64,000 nucleotides of DNA from assembly GCA_036925085.1 (NCBI GenBank), contig JAUPFP010000125.1, positions 161,849 through 225,848 on the forward strand, read 5' to 3'. Made by a program: the position numbers and the translations under genes. Within the stretch, counting starts at the first letter, position 1. Each line of letters begins with the position of its first letter. Positions 35,641-48,418 of this stretch are shown here, in pieces. Under the pieces are notes generated by a model. It had not been told where the DNA came from, ran no database searches, and saw only the letters and a program-made list of their open reading frames with translations. This stretch comes from Brachycybe producta. Its lineage: Eukaryota; Arthropoda; Diplopoda; Playtdesmida; Andrognathidae.

Positions 35641-36339
35641 CTTGTTAATAATTCATCGGTAACTTCCTTCGTTTGACTTTATTCGTAAAACATTTGACAA
35701 GGATCGTGTATCGTTTAACAGACGATTAACCCGAACAATTTAATATAAGTCAAAAAAGATGTTACCATAACATAACTGTGTATATTTATAAATTTGTTAA
35801 TTATTTATGGGCTGACGTCACTGGCTGTTTTGTCTTTTATTCAGTGTGGTTTCAAATAAGATGTATATTTACATATCTTAGTATTGATTATTCGGATTTT
35901 TCTTCTAAATAATAAGTGGTCCTACAGTAAATCACATAACGAATTTGAACCAAAAGTTAACAAAGTTGGACGCCACCACATTCTAAAAACAACTTTAATA
36001 CAAAATACACCCATGTTTACTAGAAAAACACTAAGTTTTCATTTTTTTTCCCCACCGAGATCGCAAAAACGTCAAACAGCCATAAAGATGTTAAAAATGT
36101 TCTAAAAAGATACCATAAAAATAATTTTAATAAATTTTTCTAGTAAATTCAAATTTCTAACAAACTCAAATTTTTTTTCTGTCTGAAAATTGTTTATAAA
36201 TAAATTTAATTCCTCTTTAAAAGGACAAGAAAATACAATTTAATTATCAAGTTCAAATTTTAAATAAAATATGAACACAAAACAGCAATTAAGTTTTCTT
36301 CTAGATTTACAAAGAAATTAAGCTACTTTGTAAATCGAT

Positions 36340-37412
36340 ATATAAAACGCTGCTGATTTTTTTTTAACTACCATACTCTGCATTTTCAAAAGAAAAACTA
36401 AGGAGAATTTAAAAATACATTAGAAACTAGAACGGTAGCTGAATCACTTAAGTATTTTCATGTTGACAAAATGTAGACAAAATTATAAAAAAAAAATAGC
36501 GTTGAATCATTTTCAAACTGTGACATAATAAAGCTTATTTTAAAAGATATAATAGACATATCAACATGAAAATACTGTGACGTTGCTGGCCCTCTTGATC
36601 CGCCCGTGATGGGTGGATCGGGCTGCGGGCCAGCCCCTGGTTCTCTCGATTTAGTCACTTGCGACATATTATATGTTACGATTGGCTAGATCACTCTTTG
36701 AAGCCCACAAAAAGACTTTTTGCTCTCGGGAATCTTCGGTATAGGCGTGATGTCGTCGATGGCACTTCTCTGCTGTTGGCACTACAGTTCCTGGAGGTCC
36801 CAAGCAGAAGGACTCAGACTATGTCCGAGTAATGGGGTTTCGAACCCCTAAAAATGACCAACACCACTTACACAGTTTTACGTTAATAAAATATTGTATT
36901 GTATTATATTTTATTGTATTATAAAGTATTGTATACACGCTTGTTAGAAGGTTCTTGACTCTTCAAAACTCTAACTCGAACTGTCCTCACACATAAGTCT
37001 CATGGCACACTTGCCCGGTCTCCTGGGAGGGTCAACTGTCACCTCAGGGCTCAATAATATAATTGACCAACTGGGCCAATCATTGCCCTGGGCTGGGTAT
37101 ATTACCTTAAAAGGAAAGGTATTTCTGGGACTCTATTCCCATTTCTCACGGTCCGACTGGGTTCCACAAATTCACTTAGAATTCGGGCCACCCAAGTCTG
37201 AACATCTGTGCACCAAGGGGTGCCATACTGACAGAAAGGAATTTCTGCAGGGTGTTCCACCATTCTGTTGCTACAGGATGTCACAATACCATTAAGTACT
37301 TGGGGTTACTGGTTATCCCTTCTAATTTCTAAAACACTTTCAAGTTTCTCTCAATATTTTGCTCCTGAAAAACAGAAAAAACCAGATGTCTAAAGGCATT
37401 TACTTAAACTTA
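36340..37412. mobile_element. FB1 foldback element split by a solo LTR
   Basis: Left-arm motifs TTAGAAACTAGAACGGTAGC and AATCACTTAAGTATTTTCAT, plus the inner arm ATATCAACATGAAAATAC, run up to 36575. The right arm resumes after 37289 with ATTAAGTACTTGG and CTTCTAATTTCTAAAACACT, followed by GCTCCTGAAAAACAG. The LTR sits between them with its own 4-bp duplication. Outer borders are approximate. Confidence 0.72.
36576..37285 (-). mobile_element. Solo LTR of an LTR retrotransposon (710 bp)
   Basis: On the + strand it starts TGTGACGTTGCTGGCCC and ends ACAGGATGTCACA, with ATAC on each side (36572-36575, 37286-37289). It is the inverse of the LTR at 6555: it shares the GGAGGGTCAACTGTCACCTC block and the CCCACAAAAAGAC block. 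Read on the minus strand, an ATG at 36665-36667 opens a short frame with GAGPQPD and GGSRGPATSQ that leaves the LTR without a stop. Read on the + strand, a 97-codon frame at 37002 also exists, but I see no family match and treat it as chance. Confidence 0.85.
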
Positions 37413-39180
37413 AAAAAAAAACCACTTTAAGAAGTAAAGAAAATAACTATTTTCATGCAATTCATTTGTTCTGAGGGCAATGCGTATGAATTCATAAACA
37501 AGTGAAGAGAATACTAAATTCTGTTGGCCCACTTTTAAAACAGGACATATAAATGCATTGATCGTTAAGATCACTTGAAAACCTTACCCTCTCCCCACAT
37601 CCTCCGAAATCTATTGAGAAAAAAGGCAGAAAAAAAAACTATTTCAACTTGATAAGAATGGTGGGGGAAAAAAAATTCAAATTCAAAGCAGACAATTCAG
37701 GTATCAAAACCAATAACATTTCAATAATGAGTAAAGTGTAGAAACCTTATATATGCTGATGCCCCTAAGAGAAGTCAAGTGATCTTCTAAAATAAACTAT
37801 AAACTACCATCATCGAAAATGAAAAAAAAAAAGTTTAACCTAAATTTTAAAAAAAGTGATTAGTCATTGACACCAAAATCCATTTCTTAACCATTTGAAA
37901 AAAGATATCCAATCAATCTTATAGTAGTCAGTTTACAAATGACAAAAAAAATATCATCATCAAACACAATCACTATAATAAAAGATCTCTCTTTGTATAA
38001 CCTCAGGGTTTAATTTCTTCTCTTTTCTATATGTCCAAATCCAAACCCCATTTCCAAGTGAAACCCAATAATTGACATTTAGCCACTTGGATCCTTCAAA
38101 TCCAATTGATGATAAATCACTAAGAAAAAAAAAAGACTTCAATAACAGAAAAAAAATATTGGAGCAAAAAAAAAAAAGGCCAGAACTTCAGGAAGTGAAA
38201 AAATTGCAAGTCTGTTCCATCATCGCCATTAAATCCCTATCATCCTAACAACTTTTCGTGAAACTTTGAAGCAATAAAAGTTGCAATTTGACATGACCCC
38301 CTCAGCGTTTATAAGTAGCATGCAACTTGAAAAGCTAAGCTTGCAACTAACGCAAGACTCACTTGCATCAAGTTAAACGCGATTTTTATGAAACTCGCCT
38401 GTAAAAAAGCCAATCAGGAGCAAGGTAGAAATCACATCAGAGGTTTAACGCAAAGTTGCATTGAATGTTACTAGCGTGATTGCAATTTAAAGTTACCATG
38501 TCAAGTTTATGAATTCTATTTCATTGGTTGCTTTTAGTAAAGACTGAAGGCAATTAAGTTCCGAAAACTAGTTGTACAACTAGTTTCTTGTGTGATATTG
38601 AAGTTTATCACAGAGTTGAACTCAAAAGTCTCAAAGAAAATTGAATCGCATGTTCCACTTCATCAAAAAGTTGCTAGTGTAATAGAGACTTTATGCAGAA
38701 GTTTAAGAAATATTTTTATATGAAAAGAAATAATGGTTTACTATATGGAGATAGTGACAACCATATAATGTAAATGCACGAGATATAGAGACTGGACATT
38801 CCATCATTTAACCACACCCAAACTGTTAACACTATTTTATGTTCTATCAGACACCCCCCTCTATTTATGTATGAAACACATCAATGGATGACAGCCAATA
38901 TATAAATATATAGCTCATAACTTCGACCATAAAACATGCACGAGTTACACTTCGACCCCCATTCTACAGTAGAGACTTCAAGTAACTTGTTATCAACCAC
39001 AAGATTCTAGGTAGGCAACCACACAATGCTCATCCTCGGGCACTTCAAGCATGAAAAATATCCATCCCAAGACTATTACTGTATTATCCTAGCTCCATCT
39101 TCTCGTAACACGCGTATATTTTATATGTACATATACAAGAAACAAAAACCTGCCTCTTGGAGGCCACTAAATGTGCGTTT
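37413..39180. other. Non-coding stretch
   Basis: 38270-38480 has repeated GCAACTTG/AAGTTGC and ACGCAA words in both orientations, possibly an old palindromic repeat. No exon recognised. Confidence 0.4.
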
Positions 39181-39181
39181 A

Positions 39182-40080
39182 CATCGCCAACATCTGTTGG
39201 TATCAAGCAGTCCAACGTCATTTGTTGGTCAGTAAAAAAAAATTCAATACAAAGAGCAATACATCAATTGTATCTAGTCAAACTCGGTTATAGCGTCATT
39301 CAAGGAACCGAGCATTTTGTGATGCTATAACCGAGTGACGTTGTATCCAAAGTTACCTATTTTTACAAGCTTTTATTTAACGTGAGATGACCGTTTGTCC
39401 GTTTGCGTGGATTTCTATTTCTCCTATTTTAACCAACTTCCCATAACCTGGAGAGAGCTGAAATTTTGTACATTGCAGCCTCTATTAGTGCGACCTGTTA
39501 ATCTATCAAATTTTGACGGATCCTCGAATGGCGCCTGTCCAAGATACAGCCGTTATAGGAGGAGGGTGCCTTAAATAACGTACTTTTCAACAAAATAAAA
39601 AATACACTCCTGTACACTACAGTCCCAAAAACAAAAAACATGTCTCAGTAGAAATAGAAGCTTGTACAGAAAAACGTGATTTTTTTATATTTACTTGTTC
39701 GTAATTTAAATACAGATTATTAGTAAAAATATATACATTATGTATATATTTAATTGTCAGGTTTATTTTATACACGTCCGTCCGGTTTCCGTTTAACGTG
39801 TAATTTTGGAGCAATTCTTATCAAAGGACGCCTTTCGTTTCTTCAGTAACTTAAATTCACGACCAACTTCCCTTGTAGTTTTCAACGAAAACCGTGAAAT
39901 AACTATTATAACCGAGGGAAAAAAAATAACATTTACGTAGGAAACCTTGTCCTTATATTCGAGGTCGCTATAACCAAGTTTGACTGTACTACGAAAGATA
40001 GATCATGTTGGCCAACAACAGTTTTAAGCACATAACGACAGTGCCAACATTTGTTTGTCAGCATTTTTTGGCCGTTTAAA
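39182..40080. mobile_element. GCCAACA-type repeat split by a pogo-like element
   Basis: The left part (GCGTTTACATCGCCAACATC, then GTTGGTATCAAGCAGTCC) and right part (CATGTTGGCCAACAACAG, then GCCAACATTTG and GGCCGTTTAAACACAC) are inverted relatives. The element at 39273-39986 lies between them. Its borders are approximate. Confidence 0.5.
39273..39986. mobile_element. Pogo/Tigger-like non-autonomous element (about 714 bp)
   Basis: The left end is CTAGTCAAACTCGGTTATAG and the right end CTATAACCAAGTTTGACTG, imperfect inverted repeats next to TA. A second mirrored ACCGAGTGACG copy lies at 39330. The interior includes a more GC-rich segment around 39425-39570, with no transposase frame. Confidence 0.7.
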
Positions 40081-41802
40081 CACACTTTTCGAAACACCCT
40101 TGAGTCGTTGGTATAAGCACGGCGAGTGTTTTCAAATGGTTAACTGATAGTTGCTGCTGCACCTTTAGAGCTACATTCTTAAACACCAGTTGAAAACTTC
40201 ACGCTTCAGTATCAGGTCACCCTTAAGTGTCAACGTGTTATACAGCCCGTTAACCTCGCCGTTTTAATATTACCGCAAATAAAAAGGCATATCACCTCCT
40301 CCAACTTCCTCCCCCCCCCCCTTTTCCAAAAAAAAAAATCCATTGAAACACAAACAAAATGTTCTGAATAGGTTTTCATGGATGTAAAAGAAGGGAGAGA
40401 GAGAGAGAGAGAGAAAAAAACCCAGAGAAAATAAAGACAGAAAATATATTCGAGGTCCACCAAAATAATAATAGCATTTATAGACCGTAACATCACTTGA
40501 GTTTCATTTTTATGTATGTGTTGTTCACCAAACAAGAGATGAGATTCTAGTCTCTACCATAGTATTAATACAATAGGACTTTGCACAACCTGAAACCTTA
40601 TTTTTTCCAACCCACACCCTTCCTCCCTCCACTCCCCACCTGCTCCAAACACACATACTGTACATATACACATTATTCCCAAAGAACATATTCAAGTCTT
40701 TGTATTTATCTAGAAGCTTTTACGATTATATCATTATTCGTTCGTTTATGATAACAAAAGCTGTTCATCTTTTTTCATTGAATCGCTATGTGCTGCACAA
40801 ACACACACACATAAACATATGTTACTGCCAAAATAAAAATATCAGACATTTTACAAAATCATTAGACAAACGTGCAAAACTAACAATTTCAGTATTAAAA
40901 GCCTTCACAGTGTGACAAATGTGTAGACAATTTGCAAAAAAAAAATGTCTCATTATGCCATTTGGCAAATGATCTAATATGCTATGAATTGTGCAAATTT
41001 ACTAGCAAAATGATGCATTTTGCATATTGATTAGTGATTATGTAGAATGACTCAATTTCCACTTTAGCAGTAACATATATAATATATATGTATACCGGTA
41101 CATAATATTCTAGAAATGACAAATTTGTGGGACGCATGCTCAGAATGGTAGAATTTTCTCAAGAGTCAGTAAAAATTGGATTCAACTGAAAAAAAAATAC
41201 AATTCTTGTTTCAAACTAGATATTTTATAAACAATAACAACTGCACCTAAACATAAATTTACAGTACATGTACTGAATCCTAGAAATCCGTATTTTTATG
41301 GCACACGCGCGCTCAAGAAGATTTACAAACCTTCTTGATCTCTTCACTATTCAGAGTGGTTTTTTTCTGTAAGGGATGGATCACTCGTGCAGATAATTAT
41401 TCAAATTTGTTAAATTCTTTTTTACCATTTGAATTTTTGCCGCGTGTGTGAACCATCCTTAACTCTTCACAGTGTGCCTGTTCAGTATATGACCTTAAAG
41501 GTCATTTTTTTTAGAAAAAACGAACACAAACAACTAATTTATCCTTGAAAATGACCGTAACCACCTTACCAATAAACTGAAGAAAAATAAACAACTTGCT
41601 AGTTAGTTATCATAGAATTAGTATGAAAGAGCCAAATACAAAACATGATAGAAATACGAGGAAAAAATGCTAAACAAATACAAAACAAATACCAAAAAAA
41701 ATGCTAGAAAGTTTGCAAAAAAAAAAAATACTGTATGTTGCAGCTAGTCATTTGCCGTAACGTCTGGACAGTTTTTCTGATTTAAAATAAGGCAAATGAT
41801 TG
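40081..41802. other. Non-coding stretch with C run and (GA)n
   Basis: A C run lies at 40312-40321 and (GA)n at 40398-40414. No exon or clear element ends recognised. Confidence 0.45.
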
Positions 41803-42014
41803 AGGCTGTTTCACACTATACGGATGCTCACGCTCCACTCACACAGTGCTCGCGCTATGGTTAAAATTGAAAGAATGGAAATCTATTGGAGTATTCAGAT
41901 TTGGGGTGAACGCCACGCTCACGCGCATTCGCAGATTTCCATTCTTTCAATTTTAACTGTAGTGCGAGTATTGTACCAGCGGAGCGTGAATATCCCTATA
42001 ATGTGAAACAGCCT
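41803..42014. mobile_element. Palindromic MITE, AGGCTGTTTCACAC type (212 bp)
   Basis: The left end AGGCTGTTTCACACTATACGG is mirrored by CCCTATAATGTGAAACAGCCT. Inner arms TTAAAATTGAAAGAATGGAA and TTCCATTCTTTCAATTTTAA are perfect mirrors. Flanks TTG and TTA are compatible with an eroded 3-bp TWA site of PIF/Harbinger type, but that is weak. Confidence 0.75.
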
Positions 42015-43974
42015 TTAAGAGCCAAAATTAACAAGTGCCAAACGTTTATAGACCTATTATTTGGCGTTTGTTCCAACTGGCCGCTCATTTAAATTGGCAT
42101 TTATTAAGTTTGGTATTTGATCCATTTGGCGTTTTTTTCTTCTTCTTTCCATTTAACATTTTTTCAATTAGGCGTTAGGCCAGCACCACCTTTAAAATAG
42201 TATCTCAATTCTACAAACGTGTATTTATTCCAGAAAATGACGAATTGCAACATGTGGCTCTGAAACATATGTCATAGTAAATAAATAAAATTAGTCAAAC
42301 TACGTTTAAATAACGAAAAAAAAAACTAGTTAAAACTAAACATTTTCTCAAAACTACCATTTAGACGTTTGGGTAAAACCCTAAACTACTTTTCCTTTAA
42401 TCTAAACAAACCTACTCATGCCAAATATATAACTTAAGTAATTGAATAAAACTGTTTTCCTTTTATATCGGGTATTTACTATAAGATATATATAATAGCT
42501 TTATATTTCATTTCTATTCCATTCAATCCACTTTTTCCAAAATGAACGAAATGCAATTTTCCTCGGTTGTGTGAAAAGCAACCAGGAAAAAAAAAGTCAT
42601 CACCAACTTTTTCGATTATGTTACTGAAAATTGAATCTAGTTGTCACAAATGAGTAAAGAAGTGGGTGTAAAAATCAAATCTATTTTTTCCCCTCAAACA
42701 TTTATTGTTTTCCAGCACAAACGTTGTCAAATTCCAATATTGAGCTATAGAAAACAATAATTTCATCGATTTCATTTATGACTGTATTGTACAGCAAAGG
42801 TGTTAATTGACACTAAAGCCAAGGCCCCACATGCGTAAAACGTAAACAGAAATCAAGATGCAAAACGTGAAAATTTCACTACGCCCCTGTTATCAATCCC
42901 CCCCCCCAATTTTGTGTTGGAACGTGACAATATAAGCATTGCATATCAATCTAAAGTGTGAACAATAATGCTCGGATTTTTATGCAATATCAAAACAAAT
43001 GTTTCTCAATCTGTGGCACAAGAGCCAATTGTGAAATAACAATTCTACTTAGCTATCAACCAACAATTATGTTTTTTTTTTCTAATTAAAAGCACTAGTT
43101 AGAGACTAGAACTCTAGTTAATAACTGGCAGTAACTAGACATCTCAATGTAAGTGACACTAGTTTGCACCGTACTAACAGTGATTGCCTACTTTCAGGGT
43201 GTAACAATGAAATTCACAAATTCTAACAGATCCTTAGTTAAAAACAATACAAAAATTCCTTCTATCACATGAGTCAGATATTAAGCTTCACGACAATTTG
43301 CTTGGCATTTCTATTTGTTTTTAATATCGAGTTTGTTTTAAATAAACTCAAAAGTAAAAAAAAGGTTAAAATTAGCAACAAACAACGAAACAAAAAGTAA
43401 AAACAAGAACCAAAGAAAGAGACGGATCCTTCCCTAAATTCACTTTCATTTGGCAGGCATATTTTTTCTATAGACGTTCTTCGTATTCAAGTATAAAATC
43501 TGGTTTAACTTTGGGGTGGTCGATGGTACAAAATAGTATTAAATGTCTACCGGTTTCATTTATTATAATTGGAAGCATGTCCCAAAGTAATTCATTTGCA
43601 ACTCTCAAGTAATTTCATTAAATGTAAAGTGGCAGATAAATTGGAAGCGTTTGACTACAAATTATTCATGCATCTTTAGCACGGATTAAACGTTCTATCG
43701 AAACGCAAATGGTGGAGGACTATATATATATATATATGCAGTATATGTACAAATAGTCAATCTCATTAGCAAACCTTAAAAGAACAAAAACCTCCACCAA
43801 AAAAAAAAAAAATAAAGAAGAAACTTCTAAGATAAACTAAAAACGAAAATAGACAAGACAAGACAACTGATCTAATGAAATGCCACATTATTTAGACAAA
43901 AGACAATTCAAAGTACTTAGTTTTTAGAAGCAACTTTTAAAAGAATAAAAGCCTATTTCAAAATTGAACAGTAA
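42015..43974. other. AT-rich non-coding stretch
   Basis: A segment near 42050-42180 repeats TTTGGCGTTT/AAATTGGC words. A C run lies at 42899-42906 and (TA)n at 43722-43737. No exon seen. Confidence 0.4.
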
Positions 43975-44150
43975 AAGCAAGGGAGTGGTAGCCATTTTTT
44001 ACGTGGATATCTTTCAAAATAAACTTTTATGGAATTGGTTGTAGTTATTTATGTTTCGAAAACTAATTAATTAGTAACAAAAACCTTTTAATACGAAAAT
44101 AAGCCCTTTTCAAAATTGGCATAAAAGGTTTATTTTGAATTTATATCGTT
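43975..44150. mobile_element. FB1 fragment
   Basis: GGTAGCCATTTTTTACGTGG and ATATCTTTCAAAATAAACTT match the inner left arm. CATAAAAGGTTTATTTTGAA matches the inner right arm. Outer arms are missing. Confidence 0.5.
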
Positions 44151-44195
44151 AAAAATGTATTATCAATCAATTCCTTTAAAAATGCTTCCAAAAAT

Positions 44196-44368
44196 GGCCG
44201 GCTTCACACGGACTACTTTGTGGTGTTACACAGTAGTGCTATTTGTGTCAGGACTCTGTGTCAGCACAACTATCATGCAAATTAAAAAAAAGGATAGCCG
44301 TGTCTTGTGTGAACATCCACTATGCAACTTTATGTGGCGCCACAAAGTGGTTCATATGAAGCCTACCT
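44196..44368. mobile_element. Palindromic MITE, GGCTTCACACGGACTACTTT type
   Basis: The left arm GGCTTCACACGGACTACTTT plus GTGGTG is mirrored by CGCCACAAAG plus TGGTTCATATGAAGCC. Between them lie TGTGTCAG/GTGTGAA words. The 90-codon frame over it is a by-product. Confidence 0.6.
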
Positions 44369-46533
44369 TTTATTTCCAGCACCTACATATTGCAAGTACA
44401 AATAGAAAACTTCTGTTCCTTCGCTAAGAAGAGGTAATTTTGACTTTGAGAAACATTACGGTTAATTTTGAAAATCACATTTTTTTTTAGAAAATAGCCT
44501 CAAATACACCCAAGTCTTATTATGCACTCGTTTACGTAATTTAAAAGAGACTTAATAAGACATCTGTGGTGTAGATGAGGATATTTTCTAAAAAAAAATT
44601 GTAGTCGTTTTCAAACTCAGCCAATGAAATGATAAAACAAACGACAACAAGCAAAAATAGCTAGAAAACTCCAAAAAATCGAAACATGACAAACATGTTT
44701 TTTTGGCTTTTTTTTTGTACAAATTAAACTTTAAAAACATTCACATGAATGGAATGTTGAGTATCCACTTGAAAGCAAATGATGGAATTGAGAGAGAAAG
44801 AAGGTTGAAATAGAAAAAAAAGGACAATAATAAACGTGAGAGCAACGTGTTGCCATGGCAATGCCAATTAGGCTAATCATTTTCTGTATATATATTTAAT
44901 ATCCCCAATCTAAATTGTTAGAATATTTTTCTATATATATATATACATTATATATACACACAACATACATGTGAATATATGACTGTATACTAGAAAAATC
45001 AAACCGATCTCTCCCCCTTTAAATCTGAGCCAACACACTTTTAAATAAAAATGTATGCATGTTGGCTTTTATACTATCATCACGTAATTTTCCATCAAGA
45101 TTGCATGACCGGATGTGGTTAAAAAACCAACAGGAAACCAAAAGGTACTGTTCTGTACACCATAAATATACATGTCCATAAAAAGGAAGTTGAATTTTTT
45201 TGTTGTTGTTGTTGCCTTCTTTCTTCCTTCTACCTTCTTTTCCCCCCATTCCACCCCCGCCATTTTCTGCACACAAGATGATGAAACCGATCAATATATA
45301 ACTATAATTTATAAAGTATATTATATATTTAAAGAAAATATAGCCTTAAGGATAAGAAGAAGAAAAAAAAAGGAAGAGGAAGAGGAGGAGGAGGATTTCG
45401 TATCATAATCAAATTTGTGGCAACCAATTATTACGGATGACCAGTGTTGCCGAGACGAAATATCACGCGCTTTTTTCTAGTCTCTTTTCTAAACTACAGA
45501 AATAGGCTTATGTATTACCTGAATACATAATTATGTCAGGGCAATTCAGAAATGATAAGAATGATACTATTAACACGAAATTAAAAACACCAAAATAGTT
45601 TTTCGTGTTAAGATTGAAGACACAGCTTATTTTCAAACTCTTGATGAAGAGAAACTACAAAAATGTTTTAAAAACTAGAAGCATATCTCAATTACTTAAT
45701 GGTAGTTTCATATTTGATACATTTTGATATATTTTAATATATCGCTCATTTACAAAAATAGTGACACAATTACAAAATCATTGATTCCATTGCTTTAAAT
45801 GTAGCTGCTAAACTAATCAGCAGCAAGCTGTAGCTTTAAAGCTCCAGAAAGCAAAGAGCCAGTCTGACCTTTACGCAATTTTATGACAATTGTAGTAACT
45901 GTTAGTGTGGTCAGCTTACATGGCTGTAAGCAATGTAAAAATTTTCTCCAAGGGATAACTATACTATAGACGTTGAGACCACCTTGTATATTAAAAGTGC
46001 ATGCAGCTGCAAACAATGCCAACGTTTGGAAGCCCATCATGTTTCTCTGTTTATGGTGGTCGCTTTCCCTCAAGAGAAGACAACTAACGGCAAATGCATA
46101 CAAATCCCCCTATGAGAAAGCCCAATAAAAATTTAACCGCACGAGTGAAGAGTCCACGGCAAAAGTGCTCAATTATGTATTCTATTGAATTCGATTCAGT
46201 ACACATGCAAGCCCGAGCTATATCTGTCATAAGGTGTGACCTCACATTCGCCGCCGCCGTTTTGTTTTGCCGCCAACCAATGCTCAAACTGGCAATATTC
46301 CAATTTCAAACCAAAGTCGCTTTTGAAAAAATTCAACGACGAGAATGGTTGCCAACAAATTGGAGAGGTAAGCGGCAAAGTGGAACTACAAACCCTCTCG
46401 CGATCAAGTCAGAAAAGAAGAAAAGGTATACATGATACCGGGTATCACCAAGAGACTAAAAACTAGAAACCGTTTCAAAACATTTGCATCACAATAACAT
46501 TTTAAGTCGAAAACCACATTCATTTTTTCCCCC
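44369..46533. other. Non-coding stretch with microsatellites and an FB1 fragment
   Basis: (AT)n lies at 44930-44945 and a (GAA/GAG)n purine run at 45355-45395. FB1-like motifs (AAAACTAGAAGCATATCTCA and TTACTTAATGGTAGTTTCAT) lie at 45655-45710. The overlapping frames at 46084-46466 run on both strands and show no domain. Confidence 0.4.
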
Positions 46534-46561
46534 TTTTTGTTCTTCTAATGAAGAACAAAAA
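46534..46561. repeat. Perfect 12-bp hairpin with 4-base loop
   Basis: TTTTTGTTCTTC, loop TAAT, GAAGAACAAAAA. It directly precedes the larger hairpin at 46565. Its T-rich and A-rich sides make it strand-symmetric, so it has no orientation. Confidence 0.8.
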
Positions 46562-46564
46562 GTA

Positions 46565-46692
46565 TGAGCAACACTTGAACATGGACATTGGTCAATTTTG
46601 TTGGATGATTTTTGCATTTGTCAATAGCTTTATTGACAAACGCAGAAACCATCCAGCAAATTTGACCAATGTCTATGTTCAAGTTTTGCTCA
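46565..46692. repeat. Long hairpin: 62-bp arms, about 4-base loop
   Basis: The left arm 46565-46626 (TGAGCAACACTTGAACATGG...) and right arm 46631-46692 (...CTATGTTCAAGTTTTGCTCA) pair with about seven differences, some of which become G-U pairs in RNA. The loop is GCTT. The arms are longer than a usual animal microRNA precursor and match no family elsewhere in the window. It could be a solo MITE or a hairpin RNA source. Confidence 0.75.
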
Positions 46693-48418
46693 AATTTTTT
46701 GTGGAAAGTTTCTATCTTATCTTTTTTAGCGCAAACTCCAAGAATTAAAAAGAATTACTTCATTGTGTTGAACAAAGTTTGTGTCAAAAAAAAACTTTTA
46801 TAAAAAAAAAGTATATCGTAATAAAGATGAAAATAGCCAGAAAGACGCCAATTCATTATTTAAAACTGAATTTCACATATTTATTTAGAAAAATCAGTAG
46901 GCCTAATTATGCTTGCTTCATAAAGCGAAATTAAACAACCAGGCTGTAACTTTATTTCGTGATCATGAAAGAATTTTAGGCTGATTTGTATTCTTGAGAA
47001 AGAAAAGATTTTTCGTGTTAACCAATATTTTCCAGTTATCCATTTTGACTTAAGAATGCAAGTAGATTATTTATTATGTGCGTGTAGCGTTAAATGGCGC
47101 CACTAGCCCTCTCCTATGATAATTAAGTTTGTTTTGGACGCTTTTTAGAGCTAAATGGCTGCATTCTATTTCAACTATTTGGCGACGTGTGTAGTTTGCC
47201 ACCTATGGAGGTTGTAGGCGCCATCTACCTTGCATTTTCACAAGTATTTTTCTATGGAGCGTTCTAAACTCACAACTCCATAATGTACTTTTGCTCAACT
47301 TTAAAGGCTACCAACCACGTACTTATTTTATTCTGACAAAACATATTACAAAACATGTCAAATCCACATTCATCTTACATATTACTACAAAATTCGATTT
47401 CAAACGTTTTTTTTTTTCTTTCTTCGTTAGTGGGCGTGGTAACAGTACAACCCATACATTTTTATGTATTATTATTTCAATAAAAAATAAGGTTTTTTGA
47501 CAGTAGCATTGAAAATCATACAAGATGAATCATTGATAAACATCAACGCGACACACAACAGAACGACTATTACCAATTTCAAGCTTTCAAGAGCATTATT
47601 ATATCTTTATTAAGATGAGAAAACCAACATAAAGCACACACATACATATAAAAACATCAAAGTGTAAACTATAAAGTTATAAATGCACATATACATAGAC
47701 GAATAATGTTTTGAGCAGTTCTCTGTCAAGACTCATAAATTACATTGGGTGTAAACCACGAACAAACATAAGTTTACAATGTGTTTGTGTGTGTGTCTAC
47801 ATGGAGACCAGCCTTTTATACTGTATACACATAGGCCTATAAGCAGAATATTGTGTCCCTCGGTTAACAATCATCACAGTTTTTTTTTTTAAAAAAAGGG
47901 GATGAGAGGGAGGTAGGTGGACGTAAAAGAAAAAAAAAAGGTTGTTATAGACAGGTCTAACGTCGTTAATAACATCAACGCCACAACAATAAAAAGAATG
48001 ATGATATCCACTGTGGCAATGTACCTTTATCGAACTTTTATATAGGTATTTTATAAAGGTAGGTTATTATTATAGAAGTGAGTGCGTGTCCACTACACAA
48101 ATACAGATATACAGTACATACATACATAGTTGGAACCGCAGGAAGCAATTCCTGAACTAACAAGATTACATTCTTGGGATTTAGGTGTTTGTTCGTCAAA
48201 TTCAATTTGGCCTCTTTGTTGGTACAGAGGACTTCAAAATTATTTGCCATCAGTTCATTTTGAAATCAAAAAAGAAAATATGGTTCTTGAACTTCTAGCC
48301 TCTGAAAATGGTTCTAGTATATTTCAAACTTTGTTTTACTGAGTATTCTTGAAAATGGACTCTCTTTCTAGAACCCTTGGCACAGAGAGTTCAAGTTAAA
48401 AAAATATGTGGACGTGCA
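46693..48418. other. Non-coding stretch
   Basis: The segment 47085-47240 is moderately GC-rich with TGGCGCCA/GGCGCCATC words on both sides and may be a degraded element. Nothing coding is supported. Confidence 0.4.

Noticed and set aside
36831..36850. tRNA T-arm or SINE B box (GGGGTTTCGAACCCC)
   Set aside because: It is a short palindrome inside the solo LTR. There is no A box at proper spacing and no cloverleaf.
37002..37295. 97-codon frame on the + strand
   Set aside because: It spans the LTR and its border, is antisense to the LTR orientation inferred from the 6555 copy, and shows no family match.
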